Below are positions 1 to 13,639 of a stretch of DNA of 64,000 nucleotides, one piece after another. Positions within the stretch are counted from its first letter, which is position 1. The number at the start of each line of letters is the position of its first letter. The translations under genes and the position numbers were made by a program. The notes beneath the pieces are model-generated. The model ran no database searches, was not told the DNA's origin, and worked only from the letters and a program-made list of their open reading frames with translations. Source of the DNA: Symsagittifera roscoffensis (taxonomy: Eukaryota; Xenacoelomorpha; Acoela; Convolutidae); the NCBI RefSeq assembly GCF_963678635.1, contig NC_087064.1, positions 37,271,716 through 37,335,715 of the forward strand. Direction: 5' to 3'.

Positions 1-888
1 TCCAGAAACATAACAAAATTGGTCATTGGTTCAATTGATTGGCTTCGATATGTACAAATATTAACATGTCATTGCTGAATACAATCGTGGTAGACATGTG
101 GCTCTCAATTTTTTTCTAGTATTAAAATAAAAAGAAGTGTTTTCTAGAAAATCAAGGTTTTTCAAAACATTTACTGGTATTTAAAACACTCAAAAAAACG
201 AAATCAAGCAAACTGTTAGAGTGATTGATTACATTCAAACCGAGTATCAATTAAACTTGTTATGGAACAAGTTGGCCGCAAACTTTTGCTCGCAGGGGGC
301 TATTCTAGAAGGACCGAATGGGCGAAAAAACTCGTGAGCGAAGGACCACAAACAAAATTAGCCAAAAATCAAATTTTAAAAAGAAGCGATTGCCATTCAA
401 TTGAAATGAAATAAATGAAGCAATTTTTTGCTTCTTTCATAACGAAACCCTTGAAATATTAAAAAAAAAAAATTGTTCCGATTCGGCGGCGGTCAGTGAC
501 AATTTGAAATATTTGCATATTTCTGCCGTTTTAATATTCGGGCAATATCAATATTCAGCCCTAGAAATGTTAACTTTCTTTCCCAATTTTAGATTACTGA
601 AATCTGATTGGCTGATTTTAAATTTCGCGCATTCGGTCCTTCGCGCATGAGGGATTCCACCGTGATCGAATGTTTTCCGGCTCGTTTTGATTAATGCGCC
701 ACAATTCATTCAAATTAGCTGTCTGAAGTGCATTAAGACTAGCGTGTTTGTATTTAGGATCGAACGAATCTGCTTGTCATATGATAAGGTTTTCTAAATG
801 AAGAAAAACAGCTGTTTCAAAACTTCATTTGTTAGACAAAACGTAGAAATTTTAAAGCATAATGTTCAAAGTTGTGCATATCATGTTT
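1..888. other. AT-rich intergenic DNA, no gene seen
   Basis: No convincing coding region or RNA gene is visible. The only structure I see is a short inverted repeat: a segment near 311-325 reading GGACCGAATG is matched in inverted orientation near 629-640 (GCATTCGGTCC), with a related GCGAAGGACC motif nearby. This could be the remnant of a small terminal-inverted-repeat element, but no terminal duplication is evident. Confidence 0.5.
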
Positions 889-2072
889 TTGTTCCGACTT
901 TCGATACGAAAGTAACGGAATATGTGTGCTCGGGGTGGGTTTTTTTTTCTTCAGACAAATTTCGACTTGTAACTAGCCATTTTTGACGTAATTTTTTTTT
1001 CACTTGAAAAGTATTGTTGTCCTAAGCTTAAATTTGAAAAGATATTTTAACTGTGATCATTTTTCGTGAAGTTATGAGGGTTTAAAGATTGCCACCTTGG
1101 CCATTTTGACCAATTTGGGACAATTAACGCGCGATATAATTCGCGCTATTAACGCGTAAGCGGAGATTTAATCCGTCATAGAAATCGTTCCAAATTGGTT
1201 GAAGGAAGCTTGTTCGTCATAATTGATTTTTTACAAGGAACAAAATCTATCTTTTTGTATTTTATTTGGCGTGTGGGGGGATGATTTTCATTAAAAATTT
1301 CCAATTAGAAAAAAATAAAATTTCATTTTTTTTATTTCATTTAATTTTTTTATGTTATTACTACTCCATAAACCTTAAAAGGCAGTCGGAACATTCAGGG
1401 CTTCGCCCTGATACGAGCAGTTTTATTAAAATTACAACTACCCATAGACAATTTTTGGATTTTTGTAATGAAATTTATTTGCTTCAACAGTTGAAAATTC
1501 TGCTCAGAAATTTTTTAGTTCCTAAATACTAACAAAACTGCTCGTACCAGGGCGAAGCCCTGAATGCTCCGACCGCCTTTTAAGGTTTATGGAGCAGTAA
1601 TGACATTTAACAAATTAAACGAAAAAAAAAACAAAATGAAAATTTTTTTTTTCTAAAATTTATTTTTTTTTTAATGAAAATCTTCCCCCCACACGCCATG
1701 GTAAGTACAAAACAATAGATTTCGCTCCTTGTAACAAATCAATTATAGCAAAAAAGTTTCTTTAAACTAATTTGGAACGATTTTTAAGACGGATTAAACC
1801 TCCGCTTACGCGTTAATAGCGCCAACTATATTGCGCGTTAATTGTCCCAAATTGGTCAAAATGGCAATCTTTAAACCCTCATAACTTTCCGAAAAATGAT
1901 CACAGGTGAAATATCTTTTCAAATTTAAGATCAGGACAACAATACAATATGAATGATATGAAAAAATTTTGTCAAAAATGGTTAGTTGAAAAGTCGAACT
2001 TTGTCTGAAGAAAAAAACCCACCCCGAGCACAAATATTCCGTTACTTTCGTATCGAAAGTCGGAACAAAAAC
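889..2072. repeat. 1.2 kb palindromic (foldback) element
   Basis: Two arms of about 540 bp (889-1426 and 1531-2072) are imperfect reverse complements around a loop of about 100 bp. Landmarks found in both arms in opposite orientation are TTGTTCCGACTTTCG at the outer ends, GTGTGCTCGGGG, GACAATTAACGCGC, TTAACGCGTAAGCGGAG and CAGGGCTTCGCCCTG near the loop. The last is itself a small perfect hairpin. No transposase frame is present, so it looks like a non-autonomous foldback or long-inverted-repeat DNA transposon. I could not find a clear target-site duplication. Short open frames inside it are not convincing genes. Confidence 0.8.
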
Positions 2073-2599
2073 AAATTTATGAGCGTTCCCCTATTTTTGG
2101 AATTTTCACAAACCTTAGCAGAAGGATGAGTAAAAACAAAGGCAATTCTTTTTAAAATATCAAAAAAAGAAGTTTTTGTTTTACAAAAACAAAAATATCT
2201 ATAAATTATCTTTTTTTACCCAATAACAACACATTTCAAAACAGGCAAAAAGTTATTTGTACAGAGAAGCTTTGATGATTATTTTTTGTGGAGTCTTTAA
2301 GCAGCTCAGCATCCTCCACCCAAAAAGAAACCAGGTCTCACTAAAAAAATATTTGTGGCAGGAACTTTTTGTTTCTTGAATGCACCTGGCGATTCTTGTT
2401 TAGTTTACTCTGATATCTACAAGGACACTTACACTGGAATTCTTTCGCAAAGTATCCTACAGCATGCAAATGACACTCATTTTCTCATGCAATTCTGTTA
2501 CAACCTGCATTTTTTATTCAATCGAGCAAATGTCATTATTTTCTGATGATGTTTAAATTACTCTCTCAAAACGATATGCAGATGAAGTTATCAATTTCA
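2073..2599. other. AT-rich intergenic DNA, nothing recognised
   Basis: A low-complexity A/T-rich stretch between the palindromic element and the first tandem repeat. No gene, RNA or mobile-element signature was recognised. Confidence 0.4.
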
Positions 2600-3640
2600 A
2601 ACATTCTTGATTGTTTGCTTGCAAACATTCAAGTTTGGTTTTTAAAAAGGTATGCAAAAATTTCAAAAAAAACTACAATTATACTAAAAAGAACTTGACC
2701 ATACCAAGAATCAAGATAATAACTCCTCTCAATCTTTTAGACTTATGAACTTTCAAACTTAAAAGAATCAATTTCCGACAAACCCAACACAATAAAAAAA
2801 ACAAATTGATTTGTAGACCAAAGCAAAATGGCGAACCTTTGAAACCAAATAATTACTAAAACATTACTAAAAAAATAGAGCAAATGAAAATATTTATTTG
2901 CTTGCAAACATTCAAGTTTGGTTTTTAAAAAGGTATGCAAAAATTTCAAAAAAAACTACAATTATACTAAAAAGAACTTGACCATACCAAGAATCAAGAT
3001 AATAACTCCTCTCAATCTTTTAGACTTATGAACTTTCAAACTTAAAAGAATCAATTTCCGACAAACCCAACACAATAAAAAAAAAACAAATTGATTTGTA
3101 GACCAAAGCAAAATGACGAACCTTTGAAACCAAATAATTACTAAAACATTACTAAAAAAATAGAGCAAATGAAAATATTTATTTGCTTGCAAACATTCAA
3201 GTTTGGTTTTTAAAAAGGTATGCAAAAATTTCAAAAAAAACTACAATTATACTAAAAAGAGCTTGACCATACCAAGAATCAAGATAATAACTCCTCTCAA
3301 TCTTTTAGACTTATGAACTTTCAAACTTAAAAGAATCAATTTCCGACAAACCCAACACAATAAAAAAAACAAATTGATTTGTAGACCAAAGCAAAATGGG
3401 GAACCTTTGAAACCAAATAATTACTAAAACATTACTAAAAAAATAGAGCAAATGAAAATATTTATTTGCTTGCAAACATTCAAGTTTGGTTTTTAAAAAG
3501 GTATGCAAAAATTTCAAAAAAAACTACAATTATACAAAAAAGAACTTGATCATACCAAGAATCAAGATAATAACTCCTCTCAATCTTTTAGACTTATGAA
3601 CTTTCAAACTTAAAAGAATCAATTTCCGACAAATCCAATC
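2600..3640. repeat. 284-bp tandem repeat, about 3.6 copies
   Basis: The landmark GCAAACATTCAAGTTTGG recurs at 2621, 2904, 3189 and 3472, giving a period of 283-285 bp with very few differences between copies. Each unit includes a segment (TTGTAGACCAAAGCAAAATGG...GAACCTTTGAAACCA) that is also part of the neighbouring 178-bp satellite monomer, so the two repeat families are related or one captured part of the other. The recurring 68-90 residue open frames on the minus strand simply follow the repeat and are not taken as genes. Confidence 0.9.
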
Positions 3641-6600
3641 GCTTATATTTCAGATCATTTGGCCATGTAAAATTTTTTAACAAATTTCAAATTACACTGA
3701 CAAAAATGGTCGGCAGGCAAAAACAACTAGGCTCATCAAAAAAAATCATTTCTATCGCATTTGAATTGTAGACCAAAGCAAAATGGTGAACCTTTGAAAC
3801 CATATGATGATTCTTAATTGCTTATATTTCAGATGATTTGGCCGTGTAAAATTTTTAAACAAATTTCAAATTACACTGACAACAATGGTCGGTAGGCAAA
3901 AAAACTAAGCTCATCAAAAAAGATCATTTCTATCGCATTTGAATTGTAGACCAAAGCAAAATGGCGAACCTTTGATACCATATGATGATTCTTAATCGCT
4001 TATATTTCAGATCATTTGGCCGTGTAAAAGTTTTTAACAAATTTCAAATTACACTGACAAAAATGGTCGGTAGGCAAAAAAACTAGGCTCATCAAAAAAG
4101 ATCATTTCTATCGCATTTGAATTGTAGACCAAAGCAAAATGGCGAACCCATGAAACCATATGATGATTCTTAATCGCTTATATTTCAGATCATTTGGCCG
4201 TGTAAAAGTTTTTAACAAATTTCAAATTACACTTACAAAAATGGTCGGCGGGCAAAAACAACTAGGCTCATCAAAAAAGATATTTTCTACGCATTTGAAT
4301 TGTAGACCAAAGCAAAATGGCGAACCTTTGAAACCATATGATGATTCTTAATCTCTTATATTTCAGATCATTTGGCCGTGTAAAATTTTTAAACAACTTT
4401 CAAATTACACTGACAAAAATGGTCGGCAGGCAAAAACAACTAGGCTCATCAAAAAAGATCATGTCTATCGCATTTGAATTGTAGACCAAAGCAAAATGGC
4501 GAACCTTTGAAACCATATGATGATTCCTAATCGCTTATATTTCAGATCATTTGGCCGTGTAAAATTTTTTAACAAATTTCAAATTACACTGACAAAAATG
4601 GTCGGCAGGCAAAAACAACTAGGCTCAACAAAAAAGATCATTTGTGTCGCATTTGAATTGTAGACCAAAGCAAAATGGCGAACCTTTGAAACCATATGAT
4701 GATTCTTAATCGCTTATATTTCAGATCATTTGGCCGTGTAAAATTTTTAAACAACTTTCAAATTACACTGACAAAAATGGTCGGCAGGCAAAAACAACTA
4801 GGCTCATCAAAAAAGATCATGTCTATCGCATTTGAATTGTAGATCAAAGCAAAATGGCGAACCTTTGAAACCATATGATGATTCCTAATCGCTTATATTT
4901 CAGATCATTTGGCCGTGTAAAATTTTAAAACAAATTTCAAATTACACTGACAAAAATGGTCGGCAGGCAAAAACAACTAGGCTCATCAAAAAAGATCATT
5001 TTTATCGCATTTGAATTAGACCAAAGCAAATGGCAAACCTTTGAAAGAAAATAATGATACTAAATTGCTTCTATTTCAGATCATTTGGTCGATGTGAAAT
5101 TTTTCAACAAGTTTCATATTACAATAACAAAAATGGTCATTAAAAACCAACAAATTAGGCGGACAAAAACAATTGGGCTCATCAACAAAAATCATTTTTA
5201 TCGAAATTGATTTATAGACCAAAGCAAAATCGCGAACCTTTGAAACCAAATCATGATACTTAATCGCTTCTATTTCAGACCATTTGGTCGGTGTGAAATT
5301 TTTCAACAAAATTCAATTTACACTGACAAAAATGGTCGGCAGGCAAAAACAACTACGCTCATCAAAAAAGATCAATTTTACCGCAATTGAATTGTAGACC
5401 AAAGCAAAATGGCGAACCTTTCAAACCAAATAATGATTCTTGATCGCTTATATTTCAGATTATTTGGCCGATGCAAAATTTTTCAACAAATTTCAAACTA
5501 CACTGACAAAAATGGTTGGCAGGCAAAAACAACTAGGCTCATCAAAAAAGATCATTTTTATCGCATTTGAATTGTAGACCAAAGCAAATGGCGAAATTTT
5601 GAAAAAAAAAATCATGATACTAAATCGCTTCTACTTCAGATCATTTGGTCGATGTGAATTTTTTCAACAAATTTCAAATTACATCGACAAAAATGGTCGG
5701 CAGGCAAAAACAACTAGGCTCAACAAAAAAGATCATTTGTGTCGCATTTGAATTGTAGACCAAAGCAAAATGGCGAACCTTTGAAACCATATGATGATTC
5801 TTAATCGCTTATATTTCAGATCATTTGGCCGTGTAAAATTTTAAAACAAATTTCAAATTACACTGACAAAAATGGTCGGCAGGCAAAAACAACTAGGCTC
5901 ATCAAAAAAGATCATTTTTATCGCATTTGAATTAGACCAAAGCAAATGGCAAACCTTTGAAAGAAAATAATGATACTAAATTGCTTCTATTTCAGATCAT
6001 TTGGTCGATGTGAAACTTTTCAACAAGTTTCATATTACAATAACAAAAATGGTCCTTAAAAACCAACAAATTAGGCGGACAAAAACAATTGGGCTCATCA
6101 ACAAAAATCATTTTTATCGAAATTGATTTATAGACCAAAGCAAAATCGCGAACCTTTGAAACCAAATCATGATACTTAATCGCTTCTATTTCAGACCATT
6201 TGGTCGGTGTGAAATTTTTCAACAAAATTCAATTTACACTGACAAAAATGGTCGGCAGGCAAAAACAACTACGCTCATCAAAAAAGATCAATTTTATCGC
6301 AATTGAATTGTAGACCAAAGCAAAATGGCGAACCTTTCAAACCAAATAATGATTCTTGATCGCTTATATTTCAGATTATTTGGCCGATGCAAAATTTTTC
6401 AACAAATTTCAAACTACACTGACAAAAATGGTCGGCAGGCAAAAACAACTAGGCTCATCAAAAAAGATCATTTTCATCGCATTTGAATTGTAGACCAAAG
6501 CAAAATGGCGAACCTTTGAAACCATATGATGATTCCTAATCGCTTATATTTCAGATCATTTGGCCGTGTAAAATTTTTAAACAACTTTCAAATTACACTG

Positions 6601-7437
6601 ACAAAAATGGTCGGCAGGCAAAAACAACTAGGCTCATCAAAAAAGATCATGTCTATCGCATTTGAATTGTAGACCAAAGCAAAATGGCGAACCTTTGAAA
6701 CCATATGATGATTCCTAATCGCTTATATTTCAGATCATTTGGCCGTGTAAAATTTTTAAACAACTTTCAAATTACACTGACAAAAATGGTCGGCAGGCAA
6801 AAACAACTAGGCTCATCAAAAAAGATCATTTTCATCGCATTTGAATTGTAGACCAAAGCAAATAGCAAAATTTTGAAAAAAAATAATGATACTAAATCGC
6901 TTCTACTTCAGATCATTTGGTCGATGTGAATTTTTTCAACAAATTTCAAATTACATCGACAAAAATGGTCCTTAAAAACCAACAATTTAGGCGGACAAAA
7001 ACAACTGGGCTCATCAACAAAATTGTTTATCGAATTTTAATTGTAGACCAAAGCAAAATAGCGAACCTTTGAAAGCAAATATTGATACTTAATCGCTTCT
7101 ATTTCAGATCATTTGGTTGATGTGAAATTTTTCAACCAATTTATATTTACACTGACGAAAATGGTCCCTAAAAACCAACAATTTGGGCGGACAAAAACAA
7201 CTGGGCTCATCAACAAAATTCATTATTATCGATTTGTTTGTAGACTAAAGCAAAATGATGAATCTTTGAAACCAAATAATTACACTTAATCGCTTCTATT
7301 TCAGGTTTTTTGGTCGATGTGAAAATTTTCAACAAATTTCAAATTACTCTGACATAAATGGTCCTTGAAAACCGACAATTCGAGCTGTCGAAATAACTGG
7401 GCTCATCAAAAAAAATTGTTTTTATCGCATTTAATTA
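3640..7437. repeat. Satellite array 1, about 178-bp monomers
   Basis: The monomer landmark TTTCAGATCATTTGGCCGTG recurs at intervals of 178-179 bp (for example GATC at 4010, 4188, 4366, 4545 and 4724). Two monomer types alternate: one with GGCCGTGTAAAA and GGTCGGCAGGC, and one with GGTCGATGTGAAA and GGTCCTTAAAAACC. A block of several monomers is itself duplicated about 916 bp apart (around 4900-5580 and 5820-6490), so there is higher-order structure. Monomers become more divergent toward the right edge, where the spacer begins. Confidence 0.92.
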
Positions 7438-10113
7438 GAAGCGGAGTTGCGCTTCGTAAAAACCAGCAAAATGAACGGTTTAACTAATGAAAACTAGGAA
7501 CAAATCAACTTGTTTTAAGTTTTTATTACCTCCTACTCTACCTGTTACGTGCGATAGAGGAAAGAGCGCACTGTATACTTTTAGTTGTTCAAATGTAGCA
7601 ATTAACAACTTCTGTAGAAAATTATGCCTCTAAGTTAATCTTATTTATTTCGAATCTTAATACGTTTCATTCAACGACCATATGTTTTTGCACCAAAAAT
7701 CATGAAAAACAAGCAAACAGAAGTTGATACAAAAACCTTGATGTCGAGTTTTTTTGACAAGGTCGAGAAAAGCTAGATTACCAAAAAGTTCATCTCTTTA
7801 CTAAATAAGACGACAAAAACTTGAATTTGCATCGAATCAAAACTTACGAAACTGTAATAAAGCCGTAAATTTTCGAGCAGGCACACGTTCAACCAAAAAC
7901 AGAAAAACTGTTTTCCTAGACAAGCAAAATTACATTTCAAACCGAATTAAATACCCAATTAAAGATTAGGAAACTTGTTTCGCTCATCCAACGGAGCAAT
8001 TTGATGACAGTAATCCGATCACGCATAAGCAGAAAAACTATTAAGCCCAAAAAACCAAATATTCATTTAAGCGCTTAGAAAACTTGTTTCGCACATCCAG
8101 CGACGCAATTTGGCGCCATTAATCCGATTACGAATCAGTCAAAAAAACTTTGAGCGAATTAAACCAAAAAAGTGTAAAAAAAACTAAACAAGAATAGCCG
8201 ATTACTGTGCAAGTACCACAAAATGTTCCGATCCTAGTCTTTAAAAAAACTACAATTTTTTTTTCAAATTAGTGTAGTTTTTTTAGCGTGGTGTGATAGA
8301 AAGGTTTGAGCCAACACTGTAATTTAGGCATATTCGACAGTCATAGTATTATAGGCAAACAAAAGCACACTTTTGGATAAAAATCACTAGAAAAGAAAAA
8401 AATCATATACGAGCAATATTTTTTAAGTTTTTGCAGAAATTGTTCCAAGTTTTCGATTCCCAAAATGGCAATTAAACATTCCTAAGACTAATTTTACTCA
8501 ATTAAAATTTAGCAATAATGAGTTATTGCAACGACCTTAATTAAGCATAAATAAGAGTGCTCGCTGGCTGTAAGCGCTCGAATTAAAAAAAAAGTCAAAA
8601 ATTTCAAACCGGTTTTTCTCGACACTGATAAAATTCTTTCGAAGTTTTCCAACGTCGTTTGAATCACGACTAAAAAAGTTTTAATATCATATACCCCTCA
8701 ACTCTTTCCGATAATAAATGGCTGTAGCTGATTTTGCGTGGAAATTGAAAAAAAAACTTAATCACATCCGAATACGAAGTTCCTCCACATTTTTCAATTG
8801 GTCGTAATAAAAACAATAATTATACCCAACTGGTGTATGTAAACTTGAAACGAACATAAAATTTCATAGAATAGAAGCGGTAATTGAAACGCAGACAAGC
8901 TCAAAATATTGAGCAGGACATGCTCAAAATGATTCAGTGAAACTGTTGGACAAGATGTTCACAAAAACATTATTTTCCGAAATGAAAACACTTACAATTC
9001 GCGAACATAGAAATCACATGCATAATAAATCCGTTCAAACAATTCATGTTTGGACAATCATTGCTAAGAGAAAAGCTCTGACCTTGTAGCTAAAAGCAAA
9101 CAATTTTCCTGCTACTTCTAAGGACGTATAAAGCACTTCTAATTTTTTTTCATTTAAATTTGGAAAAAGACGGCTGAATATGCAACTTAATTCTTCCATT
9201 AATTTCTATCTAGAACTAGTTTTTGAGTTTGAAATTGTAAATGGTGGCGTTGGAGTTCATGACGCATTCTAATTCTGAAATGGAAACTAGTTTCAAGCGG
9301 TTCCTATGTTCATAAACAAGCTTCAAGTACCGACTATTGAGCGATCACCTTCGCTCCTTGGGATTACTCAATTGATGCTACTATAAAGCTACCAATTTGT
9401 CAATTTTCGTTCCACAGCCAAACTTATGAGAAAAAAATTGCGCTTTATTTAACGTTTCGTATAAATCGGCTTTTCACGGCGCGCGCTTCCCCGCCTAAAA
9501 GGAACATGTATAATAGTATTAAGTGGGAACCCACTATGTGGTCAGTGGGCTGAAGCCGAGGGGGAACGGGGGCCGTCTCCCTCAATCCTCGACTGTTGAT
9601 TAACGCCTCCAAACAGAACCGACTGCCATTTGCTTGTATTGAAACTCTCATGGAATACTATAAATTTTGACTGATATTATGTAGCAACCGCTCACTAAAC
9701 GCATTCATTTTTGACAAACTGTCCTCCATTTTTTATAGTGTAACAGCATTCAGATACCATTTCGTCATTGGAAGAGGTATAACCGGTCATTGAAAGATCT
9801 CAAGTGACCATAACCGGTCATTGGAAGTTCAAGTGACCGGTTATTACATGGATTTCCTTGACAGATAATTCAAAACACGAGGCAAGCATGATATTAAACC
9901 AATTGTTAAACTAATAAAACTCACACTTAACTCTTAGCCATGTGGGTTTACACACCATTATTCAAGATAAAGCCTATCCGGCTTTGAAGCAGAATTGCTT
10001 CTGTGGCATTTCTGATGTGTGTTTAACACTGACACATCTGTTCTTCCCAATTTGTAGTCAAAGCAGTGGCTCTAACAATGCAAATGTGATTGTTGATTAA
10101 ACGTTGCATTGCG
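7438..10113. repeat. Satellite spacer, copy A
   Basis: A 2.7 kb non-satellite block present three times in the window (copies A, B, C). It begins with the hairpin GAAGCGGAGTTGCGCTTC and ends near TTGCATTGCGTCT, where satellite sequence resumes. Inside are a roughly 110-bp direct repeat (GAAACTTGTTTCGC..., near 7970 and 8085), a GC-rich island at about 9475-9625 that stands out from the AT-rich surroundings, and an inverted repeat ATAACCGGTCA / TGACCGGTTAT at 9810-9844. A 44-codon open frame at 8955-9089 is shared by all copies but shows no sign of protein-level conservation. Function unknown. Confidence 0.85.
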
Positions 10114-13100
10114 TCTATTTCACATCATTTGGTCGATTTGAAAATTTTCAACAAATTTCAAATTACACTGACAAAAAAATGGTCTCAAAAACAACAATTT
10201 AGGCAGACAAAAACAACTGGGCTCATCAACAAAAATCATTTTTGTAGCATTTGAATTGTAGAATTGTTGAAAGCAAATAATGATACTTAATCGCTTATAT
10301 TTCAGATCATTTGGCCGTGTAAAATTTTAAAACAAATTTCAAATTACACTGACAAAAATGGTCGGCAGGCAAAAACAACTAGGCTCAACAAAAAAGATCT
10401 TTTCTATCGCATTTGAATTGTAGACCAAAGCAAAATGGCGAAACTTTGAAACCATATGACGATTCTTAATCGCTTATATTTCAGATCATTTGGCCGTGTA
10501 AAATTTTAAAATAAATTTCAAATTACACTGAAAAAAATGGTCGGCAGGCAAAAACAACTAGGCTCATCAAAAAAGATCATTTCTATCGCATTTGAATTGT
10601 AGACCAAAGCAAAATGGCGAACCTTTGAAACCATATGATGATTCTTAATCGCTTATATTTCAGATCATTTGGCCGTGTAAAATTTTTAAACAAATTTCAA
10701 ACTACACTGACAAAAATGGTCGGCAGGTAAAAACAACTGGGCTCAACAAAAAAGATCATTTCTATCGCATTTGAATTGTAGACCAAAGCAAAATGGCGAA
10801 CCTTTGAAACCATATGATGATTCTTAATCGCTTAGATTTCTGATCATTTGGCCGTGTAAAATTTTTAAACAAATTTCAAATTACACTGACAAAAATGGTC
10901 GGCAGGCAAAAACAACTAGGCTCATCAAAAAAGATCATTTTTATCGCAATTAAATTAGACCAAAGCAAATGGCGAACCTTTGAAAGAAAATATTGATACT
11001 AAATTGCTTCTATTTCAGATCATTTGGTCGATGTGAAATTTTTCAACAAATTTCAAATTACACTGACAAAAATGGTCCTTAAAAACCAACAAATTAGTGG
11101 GACAAAAACAAATGGGCTCATCAACAAAACTAATTTTTATCGAAATTGATTTGTAGACCAAAGCAAAATCGCGAACCTTTGAAACCAAATCATGATACTT
11201 AATCGCTTCTATTTCAGACCATTGGATCGATGTGAAATTTTTCAACAAAATTCAATTTACACTGACAAAAATGGTCGGCAGGCAAAAACAACTAGGCTCA
11301 TCAAAAAAGATCATTTTTATCGCATTTGAATTGTAGACCAAAGCAAAATGAAGAACCTTTCAAACCAATTAATGATTCTTAATCGCTTATATTTCAGATC
11401 ATTTGGCCGATGCAAAAATTTTTCAACAAATTTCAAATTACACTGACAAAAATGGTCGGCAGGCAAAAACAACTAGGCTCATCAAAAAAGATCATTTTTA
11501 TCGCATTTGAATTGTAGACCAAAGCAAATGGCCAAATTTTTTTTAAAAAAATAATGATACTAAATCGCTTCTACTTCAGATCATTTGGTCGATGTGAATT
11601 TTTTCAACAAATTTCAAATTACACTGACAAAAATGGTCCTTAAAAAACCAACAACTTAGGCGGACAAAAACAACTGGGCTTATCAACAAAATTGTTTATC
11701 GAATTTTAATTGTAGACCAAAGCAAAATAGCGAACCTTTGATAGCAAATATTGATACTTAATCGCTTCTATTTCAGATCATTTGGTCGATGTGAAATTTT
11801 TCAACCAATTTATATTTACACTGACTAAAATGGTCCTTGAAAACCAACAATTTAGGCGGACAAAAACAGCTGGGCTCATCAACAAAATTCATTTTTATCG
11901 AAATTTGTTTGTAGACTAAAGCAAAATGGCGAACCTTTGAAACTTAATCGAAGATTCTTAATCGCTTATATTTCAGATCATTTGGCCGTGTAAAATTTTT
12001 AAACAAATTTCAAATTACACTGACAAAAATGGTCGGCAGGCAAAAACAACTAGGCTCAACAAAAAAGATCTTTTCTATCGCATTTGAATTGTAGACCAAA
12101 GCAAAATGGCGAAACTTTGAAACCATATGACGATTCTTAATCGCTTATATTTCAGATCGTTTGGCCGTGTAAAATTTTAAAATAAATTTCAAATTACACT
12201 GACAAAAATGGTCGGCAGGCAAAAACAACTAGGCTCATCAAAAAAGATCATTTCTATCGCATTTGAATTGTAGACCAAAGCAAAATGGCGAACCTTTGAA
12301 ACCATATGATGATTCTTAATCGCTTATATTTCAGATCATTTGGCCGTGTAAAATTTTTAAACAAATTTCAAATTACACTGACAAAAATGGTCGGCAGGCA
12401 AAAACAACTGGGCTCAACAAAAAAGATCATTTCTATCGCATTTGAATTGTAGACCAAAGCAAAATGGCGAACCTTTGAAACCATATGATGATTCTTAATC
12501 GCTTAGATTTCTGATCATTTGGCCGTGTAAAATTTTTAAACAAATTTCAAATTACACTGACAAAAATGGTCGGCAGGCAAAAACAACTAGGCTCATCAAA
12601 AAAGATCATTTTTATCGCAATTGAATTAGACCAAAGCAAATGGCGAACCTTTGAAAGAAAATAATGATACTAAATTGCTTCTATTTCAGATCATTTGGTC
12701 GATGTGAAATTTTTCAACAAATTTCAAATTACACTGACAAAAATGGTCCTTAAAAACCAACAAATTAGTCGGACAAAAACAAATGGGCTCATCAACAAAA
12801 CTAATTTTTATCGAAATTGATTTGTAGACCAAAGCAAAATCGCGAACCTTTGAAACCAAATCATGATACTTAATCGCTTCTATTTCAGACCATTTGGTCG
12901 GTGTAAAATTTTTCAACAAAATTCAATTTACACTGACAAAAATGGTCGGCAGGCAAAAACAACTAGGCTCATCAAAAAAGATCGTTTTTATCGCATTTGA
13001 TATGTAGACCAAAGCAAAATGAAGAACCTTTCAAACCAATTAATGATTCTTAATCGCTTATATTTCAGATCATTTGGCCGATGCAAAAATTTTTCAACAA

Positions 13101-13639
13101 ATTTCAAATTACACTGACAAAAATGGTCGGCAGGCAAAAACAACTAGGCTCATCAAAAAAGATCATTTTTATCGTATTTGAATTGTAGACCAAAGCAAAT
13201 GGCGAAATTTTGAAAAAAAAATAATGATACTAAATCGCTTCTACTTCAGATCATTTGGTCGATGTGAATTTTTTCAACAAATTTCAAATTACACTGACAA
13301 AAATGGTCCTTAAAAAACCAACAATTTAGGCGGACAAAAACAACTGGGCTTATCAACAAAATTGTTTATCGAATTTTAATTGTAGACCAAAGCAAAATAG
13401 CGAACCTTTGATAGCAAATATTGATACTCAATCGCTTCTATTTCAGATCATTTGGTCGATGTGAAATTTTTCAACCAATTTATATTTACACTGACTTCTA
13501 TTTCAGGTTTTTTGGTCGATGTGAAAATTTTCAACAAATTTCAAATTACTCTGACAAAAATGGTCCTTGAAAACCGACAATTCGAGCTGTCGAAATAACT
13601 GGGCTCATCAAAAAAAATTGTTTTTATCGCATTCAATTA
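10114..13639. repeat. Satellite array 2, about 178-bp monomers in a 1.67 kb higher-order repeat
   Basis: This is the same monomer family as array 1. The block at about 10270-11820 is repeated at about 11940-13490. Matching landmarks are 1,671 bp apart (for example identical short frames ending at 11015 and 12686), so this array holds two copies of a nine-monomer higher-order unit. The two copies differ at only scattered bases, which points to recent duplication or gene conversion. Confidence 0.9.

Noticed and set aside
8955-9089. A 44-54 codon open frame present in all three spacer copies (8955-9089, 15050-15184, 19031-19195)
   Set aside because: It stays open in all copies, even through an in-frame 30-nt insertion, but most differences between copies change the amino acid, so there is no sign of protein-level selection.
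5076-12919. Repeated 77-codon minus-strand open frames (for example 5076-5309, 5992-6225, 11015-11248, 12686-12919)
   Set aside because: They follow the satellite monomers and recur only because the repeat recurs. No start context, no family match, and other monomers are closed.
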